Source of the DNA: DATEDA01 sp963754305
Lineage (GTDB): Bacteria > Pseudomonadota > Gammaproteobacteria > Burkholderiales > SG8-39
Length of the DNA: 64,000 bases
Direction of reading: 5' to 3'
NCBI GenBank assembly: GCA_963754305.1
Contig: CAVWFR010000034.1
Location: 1 to 64,000, forward strand
The translations under genes and the position numbers were made by a program. This document shows positions 7,581 to 15,645 of the stretch, in pieces. The first letter of the stretch is position 1, and each line of letters opens with the position of its first letter. Below the pieces are notes generated by a model. The model saw only the letters and a list, made by a program, of their open reading frames with translations, was not told the DNA's origin and did no database searches.

Positions 7581-8708
7581 ATGGTGCTCATGATGGCGGC
7601 GGTGCTGGCGGTGCCGGTGATGGCGCCCGCGATCGCGGCCGACACCGGCCTCCGGCCATCGCTGCTCGGCGTCTACTCGTTCCTGATGTGGGGCGCCGCG
7701 ATCCTCGCGTCGACCGGTGTCGGCGGCCTGATCGGACGACTGGGGGCGGTGCGCGTCGTACAGACGGCGCTCGGTCTCTCCGCGTTCGCCCTCGCGCTCG
7801 GTGCAGGCGGCTGGACACCGGCCCTCCTCGCCGTCCCGCTCCTGATCGGCATCGCCTGCGCGATCGAGACGCCGGCGAGCTCCGAGATCCTCGCGCGGGT
7901 GACGCCGGCGACCCATCGGACCTTCATCTTTTCGCTCAAGCAGACCGGCGTGCAAATCGGAGGAATGCTCGCCGGCATCGCGTATCCCGCGGCGCTCCCG
8001 GCGCTCGGCTGGCGCGGCGCGATGGTCGCGCTCGCGGCGCTGATGGTCGCCGGCGCCTGCGCGCTCGAGCCGATGCGTCGCGCCTTGCACGATCACCCGT
8101 CGCCGCGGGCGACCGGCAGCGGGCCGATCGGGTTCGCGTTCGTCTGGCGGCACCGGGGCTTGCGCGATCTCGCCAGCGCGTCGTTCGTCTTCCACGCGAT
8201 GCAGGTCTGCCTCAACACCTTCCTCGTCGCCTACCTGGTCGGCGAGCACGGCTACTCGCTCGCCGCGGCCGGCCTGTTGCTCGCCATCGCCCAGTTCGGC
8301 GGGTTCGTCGGCCGGCTCGGCTTCGGTTTCCTGATCGGACCACGCCTGCCGGTGATGCGGCTGCTCGCCGCCATCGGCTTCGGCATGACCGCCGCGGCGC
8401 TCGTGATCGGGCTCGCCGCGGGAGCGCTGCATCCTGGCGCGCTCGCGGTCCTCTGCTTCTGCTTCGGGCTGACCGCGGCGGGCTGGAACGGCGTGTTCCT
8501 CGCCGAGGTCGCGCGGCACGCGCCCGCGGGCGAGATCGCGCGCGTGACGGGCGGCGTGATGATCACCGCCTATGCCGGCCTCATCCTCGGACCGGTCGCA
8601 TTCAGCGCCGCGGCGGCCGCCGCCGGGCTGGGCGCCGGCTACGTCTTCCTCGCCGCCGGGACCTTCATCGGGACGCTCGCGCTGCGGGGCGCACGCCGCG
8701 TCCTATAA
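7581..8708 (+). CDS. MFS transporter
   Basis: This roughly 375-residue multi-span membrane protein has the layout of the major facilitator superfamily, about twelve hydrophobic segments in two halves. GGLIGRLGAVRVV after the second helix and GFVGRLGFGFLIGPRLPVM in the second half are the repeated MFS loop motifs. The frame stays open upstream of the ATG at 7581 without ATG, GTG or TTG. A GGGAGGGG sequence sits near 7525-7532, so the true start may be a rarer codon near 7539 that adds residues IRAALLASAALNAV to helix 1. It closes the ureide cluster, so a ureide or purine-related substrate is a reasonable guess. Confidence 0.85.
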   Translation: MVLMMAAVLAVPVMAPAIAADTGLRPSLLGVYSFLMWGAAILASTGVGGLIGRLGAVRVVQTALGLSAFALALGAGGWTPALLAVPLLIGIACAIETPASSEILARVTPATHRTFIFSLKQTGVQIGGMLAGIAYPAALPALGWRGAMVALAALMVAGACALEPMRRALHDHPSPRATGSGPIGFAFVWRHRGLRDLASASFVFHAMQVCLNTFLVAYLVGEHGYSLAAAGLLLAIAQFGGFVGRLGFGFLIGPRLPVMRLLAAIGFGMTAAALVIGLAAGALHPGALAVLCFCFGLTAAGWNGVFLAEVARHAPAGEIARVTGGVMITAYAGLILGPVAFSAAAAAAGLGAGYVFLAAGTFIGTLALRGARRVL

Positions 8709-8742
8709 TCGCTGCCGTTTCGCGCCTCGTCGGGAGCCCGCC

Positions 8743-9228
8743 GTGCCGTCGTTCGACATCACTTCGGAAGTCAACAAGATGGAGCTCCGGAACGCCGTCG
8801 AGCAGGCGAACAAGGAGATCCAGAACCGGTTCGACTTCAAGGGCTCGGACGCGCGCATCGAGCTCGGCGAGCTCGAGCTCGTCGTCTACGCCGACGACGA
8901 CTTCAAGCTGAAGCAGGTCATGGACGTTCTCGCCGGCAAGTGCGCCAAGCGCGGCGTCGATACTCGCTCGCTCGCGCCGCTTGCGATCGAGAAGATCGGC
9001 GGGAACAAGGTCAAGCAGGCGGTCGAGGTCAAGAACGGGATCGACCAGGAGAAGGCAAAGCAGATCGTCAAGCTCATGAAGGAGGCCAAGCTCAAGGTGC
9101 AGGCCTCCATCCAGGGTGCGGCGGTGAGAGTCACCGGGGCGAAAAAGGACGACCTGCAGGCGGCGATCCAGCTCGTGAAGAAGTCGGTGGCGGACGTCCC
9201 GCTGCAGTTCGGGAATTTCAGGGACTAG
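8743..9228 (+). CDS. yajQ: YajQ-family nucleotide-binding protein
   Basis: This 161-residue protein matches the YajQ family, small two-domain proteins; some members bind cyclic di-GMP and act in regulation. The sequence starts at GTG with PSFDITSEVNKMELRNAVEQ. It includes NRFDFKGSDARIEL, GKCAKRGVD, KIGGNKVKQAVEVKNGIDQ and the C-terminal PLQFGNFRD, all strongly conserved. GGGAGC precedes the GTG. A TATAAT hexamer at 8704-8709, overlapping the stop codon of the upstream gene, could be the -10 of its promoter, but no good -35 is visible. Confidence 0.94.
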   Translation: MPSFDITSEVNKMELRNAVEQANKEIQNRFDFKGSDARIELGELELVVYADDDFKLKQVMDVLAGKCAKRGVDTRSLAPLAIEKIGGNKVKQAVEVKNGIDQEKAKQIVKLMKEAKLKVQASIQGAAVRVTGAKKDDLQAAIQLVKKSVADVPLQFGNFRD

Positions 9229-9357
9229 GCAAAGGCCTCGCGGGCCGACGGGGGCGCACCATCCGCTTCCCGTCCTGGCCGTTCGGGCTCGACTCTGAGG
9301 GATGCAGCTCGGGGTCGAGCAATTCCCGCGCGCCGGGTGCAGCCGTCCGACCCGAGC

Positions 9358-9513
9358 TCAGCCGGCGCGGGCGCGGATGAACCGGTAGGCCAGCACCGCC
9401 GCGAGCGCACCCGGAACGACGGCGATCACTACGACGCCCGCGGCCCACGCGGCGAGCTCCACCAGCTCGCGGCCTTGGACCCACTTCGTGATCTCGTGCT
9501 TGATGCGTTCCAT
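9358..9513 (-). CDS. Small single-span membrane protein (hypothetical)
   Basis: A 51-codon frame on the minus strand starts with MERIKHEITKWVQGRELVEL, then has one hydrophobic segment (AAWAAGVVVIAVVPGALAAVLAY), and ends FIRARAG. The layout, an amphipathic basic N-terminus, one helix of about 22 residues and a basic tail, suggests a real small inner-membrane protein. The ribosome-binding site is weak. I do not recognise a family. It lies alone between yajQ and the amidotransferase gene. The remaining bases at 9229-9357 and 9514-9625 show nothing clear. Confidence 0.5.
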   Translation of the reverse strand: MERIKHEITKWVQGRELVELAAWAAGVVVIAVVPGALAAVLAYRFIRARAG

Positions 9514-9625
9514 GTCGGTCTCTACGTGAGCGGCATTGGTCTGGATTCGTCGCCGATGTTACCGACCGACTTACGGCGTGCGAATACGCCCCTGGGATTA
9601 AGCCCCCGTTCGGCTTGGGCTTAAG

Positions 9626-10330
9626 TCACGCGCCGAGACCCTCGATCCACCGGTCGTAGAGCCGCGCGGCGACCGCGTTCAGATCGCCGACCCGTTGCTC
9701 GAGACTTTCTTCCGCCTGCTCCGCGGTCTGAACCGAAGGCCCGGCGTGCGGGCGGACTTCCTCGCCCGCGTCGGCGTACCAACCGCGAATCAGCTCCGGG
9801 GTCATCTCGACGTGGCATTGCATGCCGAGATGCCCGTCCAGCACGAACGCCTGGTTGGGGCAATACGGGCTCGCCAGAATCCGCGTCGCGCCCGCCGGGA
9901 TGGTGAAGGTCTCGCCGTGCCAGTGGAAGGACAGGAATTCGCGCAGGTCGCCGAGCCACTCGCGCGCTTCCGGCCCCTCGACCGCCTGCACCGGCCCCCA
10001 GCCGATCTCCTTGACCGTGTTACGGGTGACGACGCCGCCCAGTGCTTTCGCCATGAGCTGGCCGCCAAGGCAGTGGCCGAGGCACGGCACCCCGGTGTCG
10101 ACGGCGCGCCGAATCAGCTCGAGTTCAGGGTCGATCCAAGGCAGATGGTCGTTCACGCTCATCGGCCCGCCCATGAACACCAGGCCGGAGTAGGTGCCGG
10201 GGTCGGCCGGCACCGCCTCCCCGGCATCGACGCGCACGACCTGCCAGGGGAGGTCTTTACGGTGGAGGTAAGCGGCAAAATACCCTGGACCCTCGGTGGG
10301 GCTGTGACGGAAGATCGCGATTGGTTTCAC
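9626..10330 (-). CDS. Class I glutamine amidotransferase-domain protein
   Basis: This is a 234-residue stand-alone class I glutamine amidotransferase (GMP-synthase-like GATase1). The start is GTG at 10330 (VKPIAIFRHSPTEGPGYFAA) after CAGGGAAAA; the frame is open further upstream but would run into the divergent gene. The catalytic Cys is in VPCLGHCLGGQLMAKALGG (about residue 87), and the later FLSFHWHGETF has the typical His-containing block. Such proteins may hydrolyse gamma-glutamyl amides or act as unknown amidotransferases. It is divergent from the retropepsin-like gene, with only 22 bases between the start codons. Confidence 0.9.
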   Translation of the reverse strand: MKPIAIFRHSPTEGPGYFAAYLHRKDLPWQVVRVDAGEAVPADPGTYSGLVFMGGPMSVNDHLPWIDPELELIRRAVDTGVPCLGHCLGGQLMAKALGGVVTRNTVKEIGWGPVQAVEGPEAREWLGDLREFLSFHWHGETFTIPAGATRILASPYCPNQAFVLDGHLGMQCHVEMTPELIRGWYADAGEEVRPHAGPSVQTAEQAEESLEQRVGDLNAVAARLYDRWIEGLGA

Positions 10331-10352
10331 TTTTCCCTGTCCGACCAAGAAG

Positions 10353-10997
10353 ATGAAGCTCCAGCATTCTATTTCAGCGGGGGTCGTGGTCCTAGCGTTC
10401 GCGACCCCGGGCGCCGCAACCGACGTCAACGTCGTGGGCCTCTCCAGCACCAAAGCGGTGATCTCGATCAACGGAGGCCAGCCGCGCACGCTCGCCGCAG
10501 GTCAGCGCTCGCCCGAGGGGGTGGTGCTGGTCGCGGTCGATCGCGAGACGGCGACTTTCGAGGTCGACGGCAAGCGCCGCGCGCTCAAGATGGGCCAGGC
10601 TTACGCCTCCGCGGGTAACGGCGGCGGCGGGGGCTCGGTGACCCTCAAGGCCGACGGTCGCGGGCATTTCAGCGCCGACGCGCAGGTCAACGGTGGGGTC
10701 GTGCGGTTCATGGTCGACACCGGTGCGACCATGGTCGCGCTCCCGGCGGCCGACGCCAAGCGGCTCGGCATCAGCTATCTCAACGGCGAGCGCGGCTTGG
10801 TACAGACGGCGAACGGCGCAGCGCCGGCCTACAAGGTCAAGCTCGACACCGTCCGCGTCGGCGACATCTCGATGAACAACATCGACGCGATGGTGCTCGA
10901 AGGCGGGCTGACGACGCCGCTCCTGGGGATGACGTTCCTGAACCGTACCGAGATGCGGCGCGACGGCGAGACGATGGTGCTCACCAAGCGCTTCTGA
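10353..10997 (+). CDS. Retropepsin-like aspartic protease, TIGR02281-type (copy 1)
   Basis: This 214-residue exported protein has a signal peptide (MKLQHSISAGVVVLAFATPGAA). The N-terminal half is rich in short beta motifs (SINGGQPRTLAAGQRSPEGV), followed by a glycine linker near residues 88-94. A clan AA aspartic protease domain comes next, with the active-site VDTGATMVALP at about 122-132 and the closing LLGMTFLNR. One such domain dimerises to form an active site. A paralogue lies at 15646-16302 on the other strand. Function in the periplasm is unknown. Confidence 0.85.
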   Translation: MKLQHSISAGVVVLAFATPGAATDVNVVGLSSTKAVISINGGQPRTLAAGQRSPEGVVLVAVDRETATFEVDGKRRALKMGQAYASAGNGGGGGSVTLKADGRGHFSADAQVNGGVVRFMVDTGATMVALPAADAKRLGISYLNGERGLVQTANGAAPAYKVKLDTVRVGDISMNNIDAMVLEGGLTTPLLGMTFLNRTEMRRDGETMVLTKRF

Positions 10998-10998
10998 T

Positions 10999-11044
10999 CT
11001 TCACGCTGCGAGGGCGCATACCCTCGTAATCCCTCGCTCCCCGG
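10999..11044. repeat. Short dispersed repeat, copy 1
   Basis: The sequence from CTTCACGCTGCGAGGGCGCA to CTCGCTCCCCGG is nearly repeated at 19450-19488, where a second, looser unit follows. It starts two bases after the stop of the retropepsin-like gene. The rest of 11045-11278 holds no gene I can support; a minus-strand frame there encodes TKIALVGPEDVGYGFTIGG but has no start or family match. Confidence 0.55.
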
Positions 11045-11278
11045 TGCCGAATCCAGGCGCGTTGAAGCGCGCCGGGACCCGCCGATGGTGAACCCGTAAC
11101 CGACGTCCTCCGGGCCGACCAAGGCGATCTTCGTGCCGGGTTGGTCGCCCGGTCCCGCGCTCGCAAGAAGGGTCCGGGCGAAAGCGCGTCCACCGGCAGA
11201 AAGCGCGTCGCCGCCGGCCGTGCCGGAGGCCCGTGCTACGATCGGCCGCGCCGCGGGGGACCGAAGGAGGAGCGTTCG

Positions 11279-12418
11279 ATGAAGGTGACCGACGTCGTCT
11301 GCCATCTCCTGCAAAGCAAGGTGGACAAGCCGTTCACCTCGGCGCGCGGCTGGACGTACGCGACCCGGTCGTCGTGCGTGGTCGAGATCCGCACCGACGA
11401 TGGCGTCACCGGCTGGGGCGAGTGCTACGGCCCGGCCGCCGTCGCCAAAGCGGCGATCGACACGCAGCTCGCCTCGCGCGTCAAGGGCCGCGACCCGTTC
11501 GATGTCGAGGTGATCTGGGACGATCTGTACAACCGCGTGAAGGACTACGGCCTCACCGGGATCACGATCGCCGCGATCTCCGGCATCGACATCGCGCTCT
11601 GGGACATCATGGGCCGCGCGACCGGCAAACCGGTTCACAAGCTGATCGGCGGCGCCTGTCGCGACCGGCTCGTCCCGTACGCGACCGGTCTCTACTTCAT
11701 CGACATGGCACGGCTCACCGAGGAGGCCGTCGAGGAAGCGCAGGGGTATGTCGCGCAGGGATTTCGCGCGATCAAGATGAAGATCGGCCTGGGCGACCTG
11801 AAGAAGGACCTCGAGCGCGTGGCGGCGGTGCGCCGGGCGATCGGCCCGGACATCCGCCTCGCCGTCGACGCGAACCACTGCTTCTCGGTCCCCAATGCCA
11901 TCCGGCTCGGCCGGATGCTGGAGGAGCACGACATCCTCTGGTTCGAGGAGCCGATCAGCCCCGAGGACCACGACGGCTACGTGGAAGTGACGCGCGCGCT
12001 CGACATGGCCGTCGCCGGCGGCGAGAACGATTTCACCCGCTGGGGCTTTCGCGACCTCATCGCGCGCAAGGCGATGGACATCGTGCAGCCGGACCTGTGC
12101 GCGGCCGGCGGCTTCTCCGAATGCCGCAAGATCGCGGCGCTCGCCTCCGCCTTCGGCGTCGAGTGCGTGCCCCATGCCTGGGGCTCGGCGATCGGACTGG
12201 CGGCGACCATCCAGTTCCTGGCGGCGCTGCCCGATCAGCCGCCCGCGTTCCGGCCGATGCCGCCGATGCTCGAGTTCGAGCAGACGCCCAATCCCCTGCG
12301 CGACCAGCTCGCGCGCGAGCCGATCGTCCAGCGGGAGGGGGTGGTCGCGGTGCCGCGCGGGCCGGGGCTCGGCATCGAGATCGACCGCGCGGTGCTCGAG
12401 CGCTACAAGGTCGGATAG
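11279..12418 (+). CDS. Enolase-superfamily dehydratase/racemase (MR/MLE family), copy 1 of operon
   Basis: This 379-residue enolase-superfamily enzyme has the ATG seven bases after GGAGGAG. An N-terminal capping domain (MKVTDVVCHLLQSKVDKPFT) precedes the barrel. The barrel shows FRAIKMKIG (KxK catalytic lysines), VDANHCF, WFEEPISPED and GGENDF (metal ligands) and CVPHAWGS (His at the end of strand 7). This matches the mandelate-racemase subgroup, whose members dehydrate or racemise sugar acids and similar hydroxy acids. It is the first gene of a four-gene operon, with the next start two bases after its stop. The substrate is not assignable from sequence. Confidence 0.9.
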   Translation: MKVTDVVCHLLQSKVDKPFTSARGWTYATRSSCVVEIRTDDGVTGWGECYGPAAVAKAAIDTQLASRVKGRDPFDVEVIWDDLYNRVKDYGLTGITIAAISGIDIALWDIMGRATGKPVHKLIGGACRDRLVPYATGLYFIDMARLTEEAVEEAQGYVAQGFRAIKMKIGLGDLKKDLERVAAVRRAIGPDIRLAVDANHCFSVPNAIRLGRMLEEHDILWFEEPISPEDHDGYVEVTRALDMAVAGGENDFTRWGFRDLIARKAMDIVQPDLCAAGGFSECRKIAALASAFGVECVPHAWGSAIGLAATIQFLAALPDQPPAFRPMPPMLEFEQTPNPLRDQLAREPIVQREGVVAVPRGPGLGIEIDRAVLERYKVG

Positions 12419-12419
12419 C

Positions 12420-13433
12420 GTGCGCCGCCCTACTGTCGCGCTGACCAGCGCCATCCATCCGGTCGGCGAGCGGATCCTGCGCGAGGGTGGTTGCGAGCTT
12501 CGCGTCGCGCCGGACCTCGCGCCGGAGACGCTGCTCGCGACTTGCGCCGACGCCGACGCGGTCATCGTGCGCGCGCTGCTGCCGCCCGACCTGATCGACC
12601 GCAGCCCGCGGCTGCTCGCGGCCGTGCGTCACGGCGCCGGCGTCGACCTCATCCCGGTCGATCGCGCGACCGCCCTCGGCGTGTGCGTCGGCTTCGTCCC
12701 CGGCGTCAACGGCAACGCCGTCGCGGAGTTCGTGGTGGCACAGATGCTCGCCGCCGCGCGCAACGTCCAGCGCATGGACCAGGTGCTGCACGCCGACGGC
12801 TGGAGCCGCGCCCGCGCGCTCGCCGACGGCGCGTCCGAGCTCGGCGGCAAGACGCTCGGCGTCGTGGGCGTAGGGTCGATCGGGACGCGGCTCGCCGAGA
12901 TCGCGCATCACGGCTTCCGCATGCGGGTGCTCGGGTTTCGCCGCGACCGGACGAAGCTGCCGCCGTTCGTCGCTCACGCCGAGCCGGACCGACTCTTCGC
13001 CGACAGCGACTACATCGTGCTCGCGTGCCCGCTCACGCCGGACACGCGGGGCCTCGCGTCCGCGCGGCTCCTCGCGCGCATGCGGCCAACCGCGTGGCTG
13101 CTGAACGTCTCGCGCGGGGCCGTGGTCGACGAGCCCGCGCTCGTCGAGGCACTGGCTGCGCGGCGCATCGCGGGCGCAGTGCTCGACGTGTTCGCGGCGC
13201 AGCCGCTGGCGGAGGATCACCGGCTCCGCGCGCTCCCGAACGCGATTCTCACCCCGCACACCGCCGGCCTCTCGGCGGAGTCGGTGCGCGCGATGAGCGA
13301 AAGCGCGGCGACCGACACCCTGCGCATCCTGCGGGGCGAGCGTCCGCAGCATCTCTTCAACGCCGATGTCTGGCCGCGGTTTCTCGAGCGTCGCCGCGCG
13401 CTCGGCTGGCCCGCGGAAGGAGCGACCCATTGA
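12420..13433 (+). CDS. D-isomer-specific 2-hydroxyacid dehydrogenase
   Basis: This 337-residue NAD(P)-dependent enzyme interconverts 2-hydroxy acids and 2-oxo acids. It starts at GTG one base after the upstream stop. Catalytic features are the nucleotide-binding loop LGVVGVGSIGTRLAE near residues 144-158, the substrate-binding Arg in LNVSRGAVVDEPALVEAL, the Glu in PLAEDHRLRALPN and the catalytic His in LTPHTAGLS. Its position between two enolase-superfamily enzymes suggests it oxidises or reduces a 2-oxo or 2-hydroxy product of those dehydratases. The C-terminus overlaps the next start (TTGA). Confidence 0.93.
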   Translation: MRRPTVALTSAIHPVGERILREGGCELRVAPDLAPETLLATCADADAVIVRALLPPDLIDRSPRLLAAVRHGAGVDLIPVDRATALGVCVGFVPGVNGNAVAEFVVAQMLAAARNVQRMDQVLHADGWSRARALADGASELGGKTLGVVGVGSIGTRLAEIAHHGFRMRVLGFRRDRTKLPPFVAHAEPDRLFADSDYIVLACPLTPDTRGLASARLLARMRPTAWLLNVSRGAVVDEPALVEALAARRIAGAVLDVFAAQPLAEDHRLRALPNAILTPHTAGLSAESVRAMSESAATDTLRILRGERPQHLFNADVWPRFLERRRALGWPAEGATH

Positions 13434-14596
13434 AGATCTCGAAGGTGAACGCGACCTGGGTGCACGTGCCGATTCCTCCCGAGCGGCAGCACACGAGCGA
13501 TTTCGGGCGGACCGCCTCGTTCGATTCCGTGATCGTGAAGATCGTGACCGACGACGGCATCACGGGCTGGGGCGAGGCGAAGGCCGGCGTCGGGAGCGCC
13601 GCGGAATGCGCAGGGCTCGCCGCGATCGTCAACCAGGACTTCGCCCCGCATCTCGTCGGCCAGCCGGCGGGCGACATTTCCCGCCTGTGGGATGTCCTCT
13701 ACAACCGCCTGCGCGAAGGCTACGCGATCGCACGCGGCCACGGTTTGCCGCAGCTCGGCCGGCGCGGCCTCACGATCTGCGCGATCGCCGCGGTCGATAT
13801 CGCGCTGTGGGACATCCTCGGCAAATCGCTAGGCGCGCCCGTCTGGCAGCTGCTCGGAGGGCGGCGGGCGGAGCGGATGCCCGCGTACGCGTCGGGCGGC
13901 TGGGCCGACGTCAACGGGATCGGCGCGCAGCTCGCGGGCTACGTCGAGAAGAGCGGCTTCCGCGCGGTGAAGATGCGAGTCGGCGTCATGGATGGGACCG
14001 TCGCCCGCTCGGCGGCGCGCGTGAAAGCCGCGCGCCAGGCGCTCGGCGGCGACGTCGGCCTCGCGTGCGACGCGCACGGCACCTGGACGGTCGCCGAAGC
14101 GAAGGCATTCGCCCGCATGGTTGAGGACTGCGATCTCATGTGGTTCGAGGAGCCGGTCTCCGCCGACGACAAGGCGGGCATGGCGGAAGTGCGGCGCAGC
14201 TCCGCGGTGCCGATCAGCGCGGGCGAGAGCGAGTTCACACGCCACGACTTTCGCGACCTGGCGGAGCTGCGTGCCGCGGACATCCTGCAACCCGATCTCG
14301 CGATCGCCGGCGGCGTGACCGAGGCGATGCGCATCGCGGCGATCGCGTCGGCCTTCAACCTGCGCCTCGCGCCGCATCTCTGGTCGGGCGCGCCGGCGTT
14401 CGCGGCCGGGCTCGCCGTCGCTGCCGCCGCCTCCTCCGGCTTCATCCTCGAATACTCGCTCGGGCACAATCCGATGCTGCACGAGCTCGTCGAAGAGAAC
14501 TTCCCGGTGGTCGACGGGCAGGTCGAGATTCCGGATCGGCCGGGGCTCGGGATCACGGTGAACGAGGAATTCATCCGTCGCCACGCACGCGGGTGA
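13430..14596 (+). CDS. Enolase-superfamily dehydratase/racemase (MR/MLE family), copy 2 of operon
   Basis: This second enolase-superfamily enzyme of the operon has 388 residues. It starts at a TTG that overlaps the previous stop codon, with GGAAGGAGC in front. The N-terminal domain includes TDDGITGWGEAKAG. The barrel has FRAVKMRVG, ACDAHGTW, WFEEPVSADD, AGESEFTRHDF and APHLWSG, giving the Lys, Asp, Glu, Glu and His set of the mandelate-racemase subgroup. It is clearly different from the upstream copy, so the two probably act on different compounds or steps. A Bug gene follows after 23 bases. Confidence 0.9.
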   Translation: MKISKVNATWVHVPIPPERQHTSDFGRTASFDSVIVKIVTDDGITGWGEAKAGVGSAAECAGLAAIVNQDFAPHLVGQPAGDISRLWDVLYNRLREGYAIARGHGLPQLGRRGLTICAIAAVDIALWDILGKSLGAPVWQLLGGRRAERMPAYASGGWADVNGIGAQLAGYVEKSGFRAVKMRVGVMDGTVARSAARVKAARQALGGDVGLACDAHGTWTVAEAKAFARMVEDCDLMWFEEPVSADDKAGMAEVRRSSAVPISAGESEFTRHDFRDLAELRAADILQPDLAIAGGVTEAMRIAAIASAFNLRLAPHLWSGAPAFAAGLAVAAAASSGFILEYSLGHNPMLHELVEENFPVVDGQVEIPDRPGLGITVNEEFIRRHARG

Positions 14597-14619
14597 CCGA
14601 TAGCGGAGGAGAGAGAGCA

Positions 14620-15597
14620 ATGACTCGATACGTGACTTCAGTCGCTGCGGCGCTGGCCGGAGCCCTCGCGCTCGCGGCCGCGACCTTGGCGCACGCACAG
14701 GGCTTTCCGGCGAAGGACGTCCGCTTCGTGAACGCGTTCCCGCCCGGCGGCACCTCGGACATGATCGGCCGCTTCCTCGGCGAGCAGTTCTCGAAGCAGA
14801 TCGGGCGGCAGGTGGTCGTCGAGAACCGCACCGGCGCGAACGGCGCGATCGCCGCGGCGGAGGTCGCCAAGTCCACACCAGACGGCCATACCCTCCTGCT
14901 CGCGTCGATGAGCATGATGACGGTCACGCCGCAGATGGTGCAGCTCGCCTACGACGTGGAGCGCGATCTCACGCCGATCGGCAACGTCGCGAGCGTGTAC
15001 AACCTGCTGGTGGTGAAGAGCGACTCGCCGTTCAGGACGTGGCAGGACGTCGCCGAGGCCGCGCGCAACAATCCCGGCAAGCACACCTGCGCGACAGTCG
15101 GCTCCGGGTCGAGCCAGCAGCTCTCCTGCGCGCTCTTCATGTCGCTCACCGGCGCGCGGCTCACGCAGGTGCCGTATCGGGGCGGCGCGCCGGCGATCAT
15201 CGACATCGTCGGCGGGCGGGTGGAGATGATGTTCGGCAACATGCCCGAGTTCATGGGCCAGATCCGCGGCGGCAACCTGCGCGCGGTGGCCTTCGGCGCG
15301 TCCGAGGCTTCGCCGCTGCTGGCCGACGTGCCGGTTATCTCGAAGACGGGCCTCACGGATTTCGTCATCCACAACTGGTTCGGGCTGGTGGGGCCGGGCG
15401 GCATGTCGCCGGACCTGCAGCGGCGCTGGAACGAGGAACTGAACAGGGCGCTCGCCGCACCCGACCTCGTTCAGCGGTTCAGGGACAACGGCCTGCAGAT
15501 CCTCGGCGGCACGACGGGGCAGTTCGTCGATCAGATGAAGTCCGACCGGGTGAAATGGGGCCAGGTCATCCGCGACTTCAACATCAAGCCGGAGTGA
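14620..15597 (+). CDS. Tripartite tricarboxylate transporter substrate-binding protein (Bug/TctC family)
   Basis: This 325-residue periplasmic solute-binding protein is preceded by GGAGGAGAGAG. It has a signal peptide (MTRYVTSVAAALAGALALAA) and the family blocks FVNAFPPGGTSDMIGR, ENRTGANGAIAAAEVAKSTPDG, VPYRGGAPAIIDIVGGRVEMM and the C-terminal WGQVIRDFNIKPE. It ends the four-gene operon. No TctAB membrane subunits are present, so it must use a distant transporter or act as a sensor. Its ligand is probably the acid handled by the enzymes upstream. Confidence 0.92.
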   Translation: MTRYVTSVAAALAGALALAAATLAHAQGFPAKDVRFVNAFPPGGTSDMIGRFLGEQFSKQIGRQVVVENRTGANGAIAAAEVAKSTPDGHTLLLASMSMMTVTPQMVQLAYDVERDLTPIGNVASVYNLLVVKSDSPFRTWQDVAEAARNNPGKHTCATVGSGSSQQLSCALFMSLTGARLTQVPYRGGAPAIIDIVGGRVEMMFGNMPEFMGQIRGGNLRAVAFGASEASPLLADVPVISKTGLTDFVIHNWFGLVGPGGMSPDLQRRWNEELNRALAAPDLVQRFRDNGLQILGGTTGQFVDQMKSDRVKWGQVIRDFNIKPE

Positions 15598-15645
15598 CGA
15601 CCGAGCTGGATCGGCAAGCGCGAGTCACGCTCGCCCGCCCGGCGC

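Noticed and set aside
8704..8709. TATAAT as a firm promoter of yajQ
   Set aside because: It is a perfect -10 match but no acceptable -35 sits 16-18 bases upstream, and it lies on a stop codon where TATAA is easily produced. It is mentioned only as a possibility.
10998..11278. Minus-strand frame encoding TKIALVGPEDVGYGFTIGG as a gene remnant
   Set aside because: It has no start codon, no ribosome-binding site and no neighbouring homologous segment, so it is too little to support a call.
12491..13429. Long upstream extension of the second operon enolase-superfamily gene
   Set aside because: It overlaps the dehydrogenase gene in another frame and is Arg-rich. The TTG at 13430 overlapping the previous stop is the sensible start.
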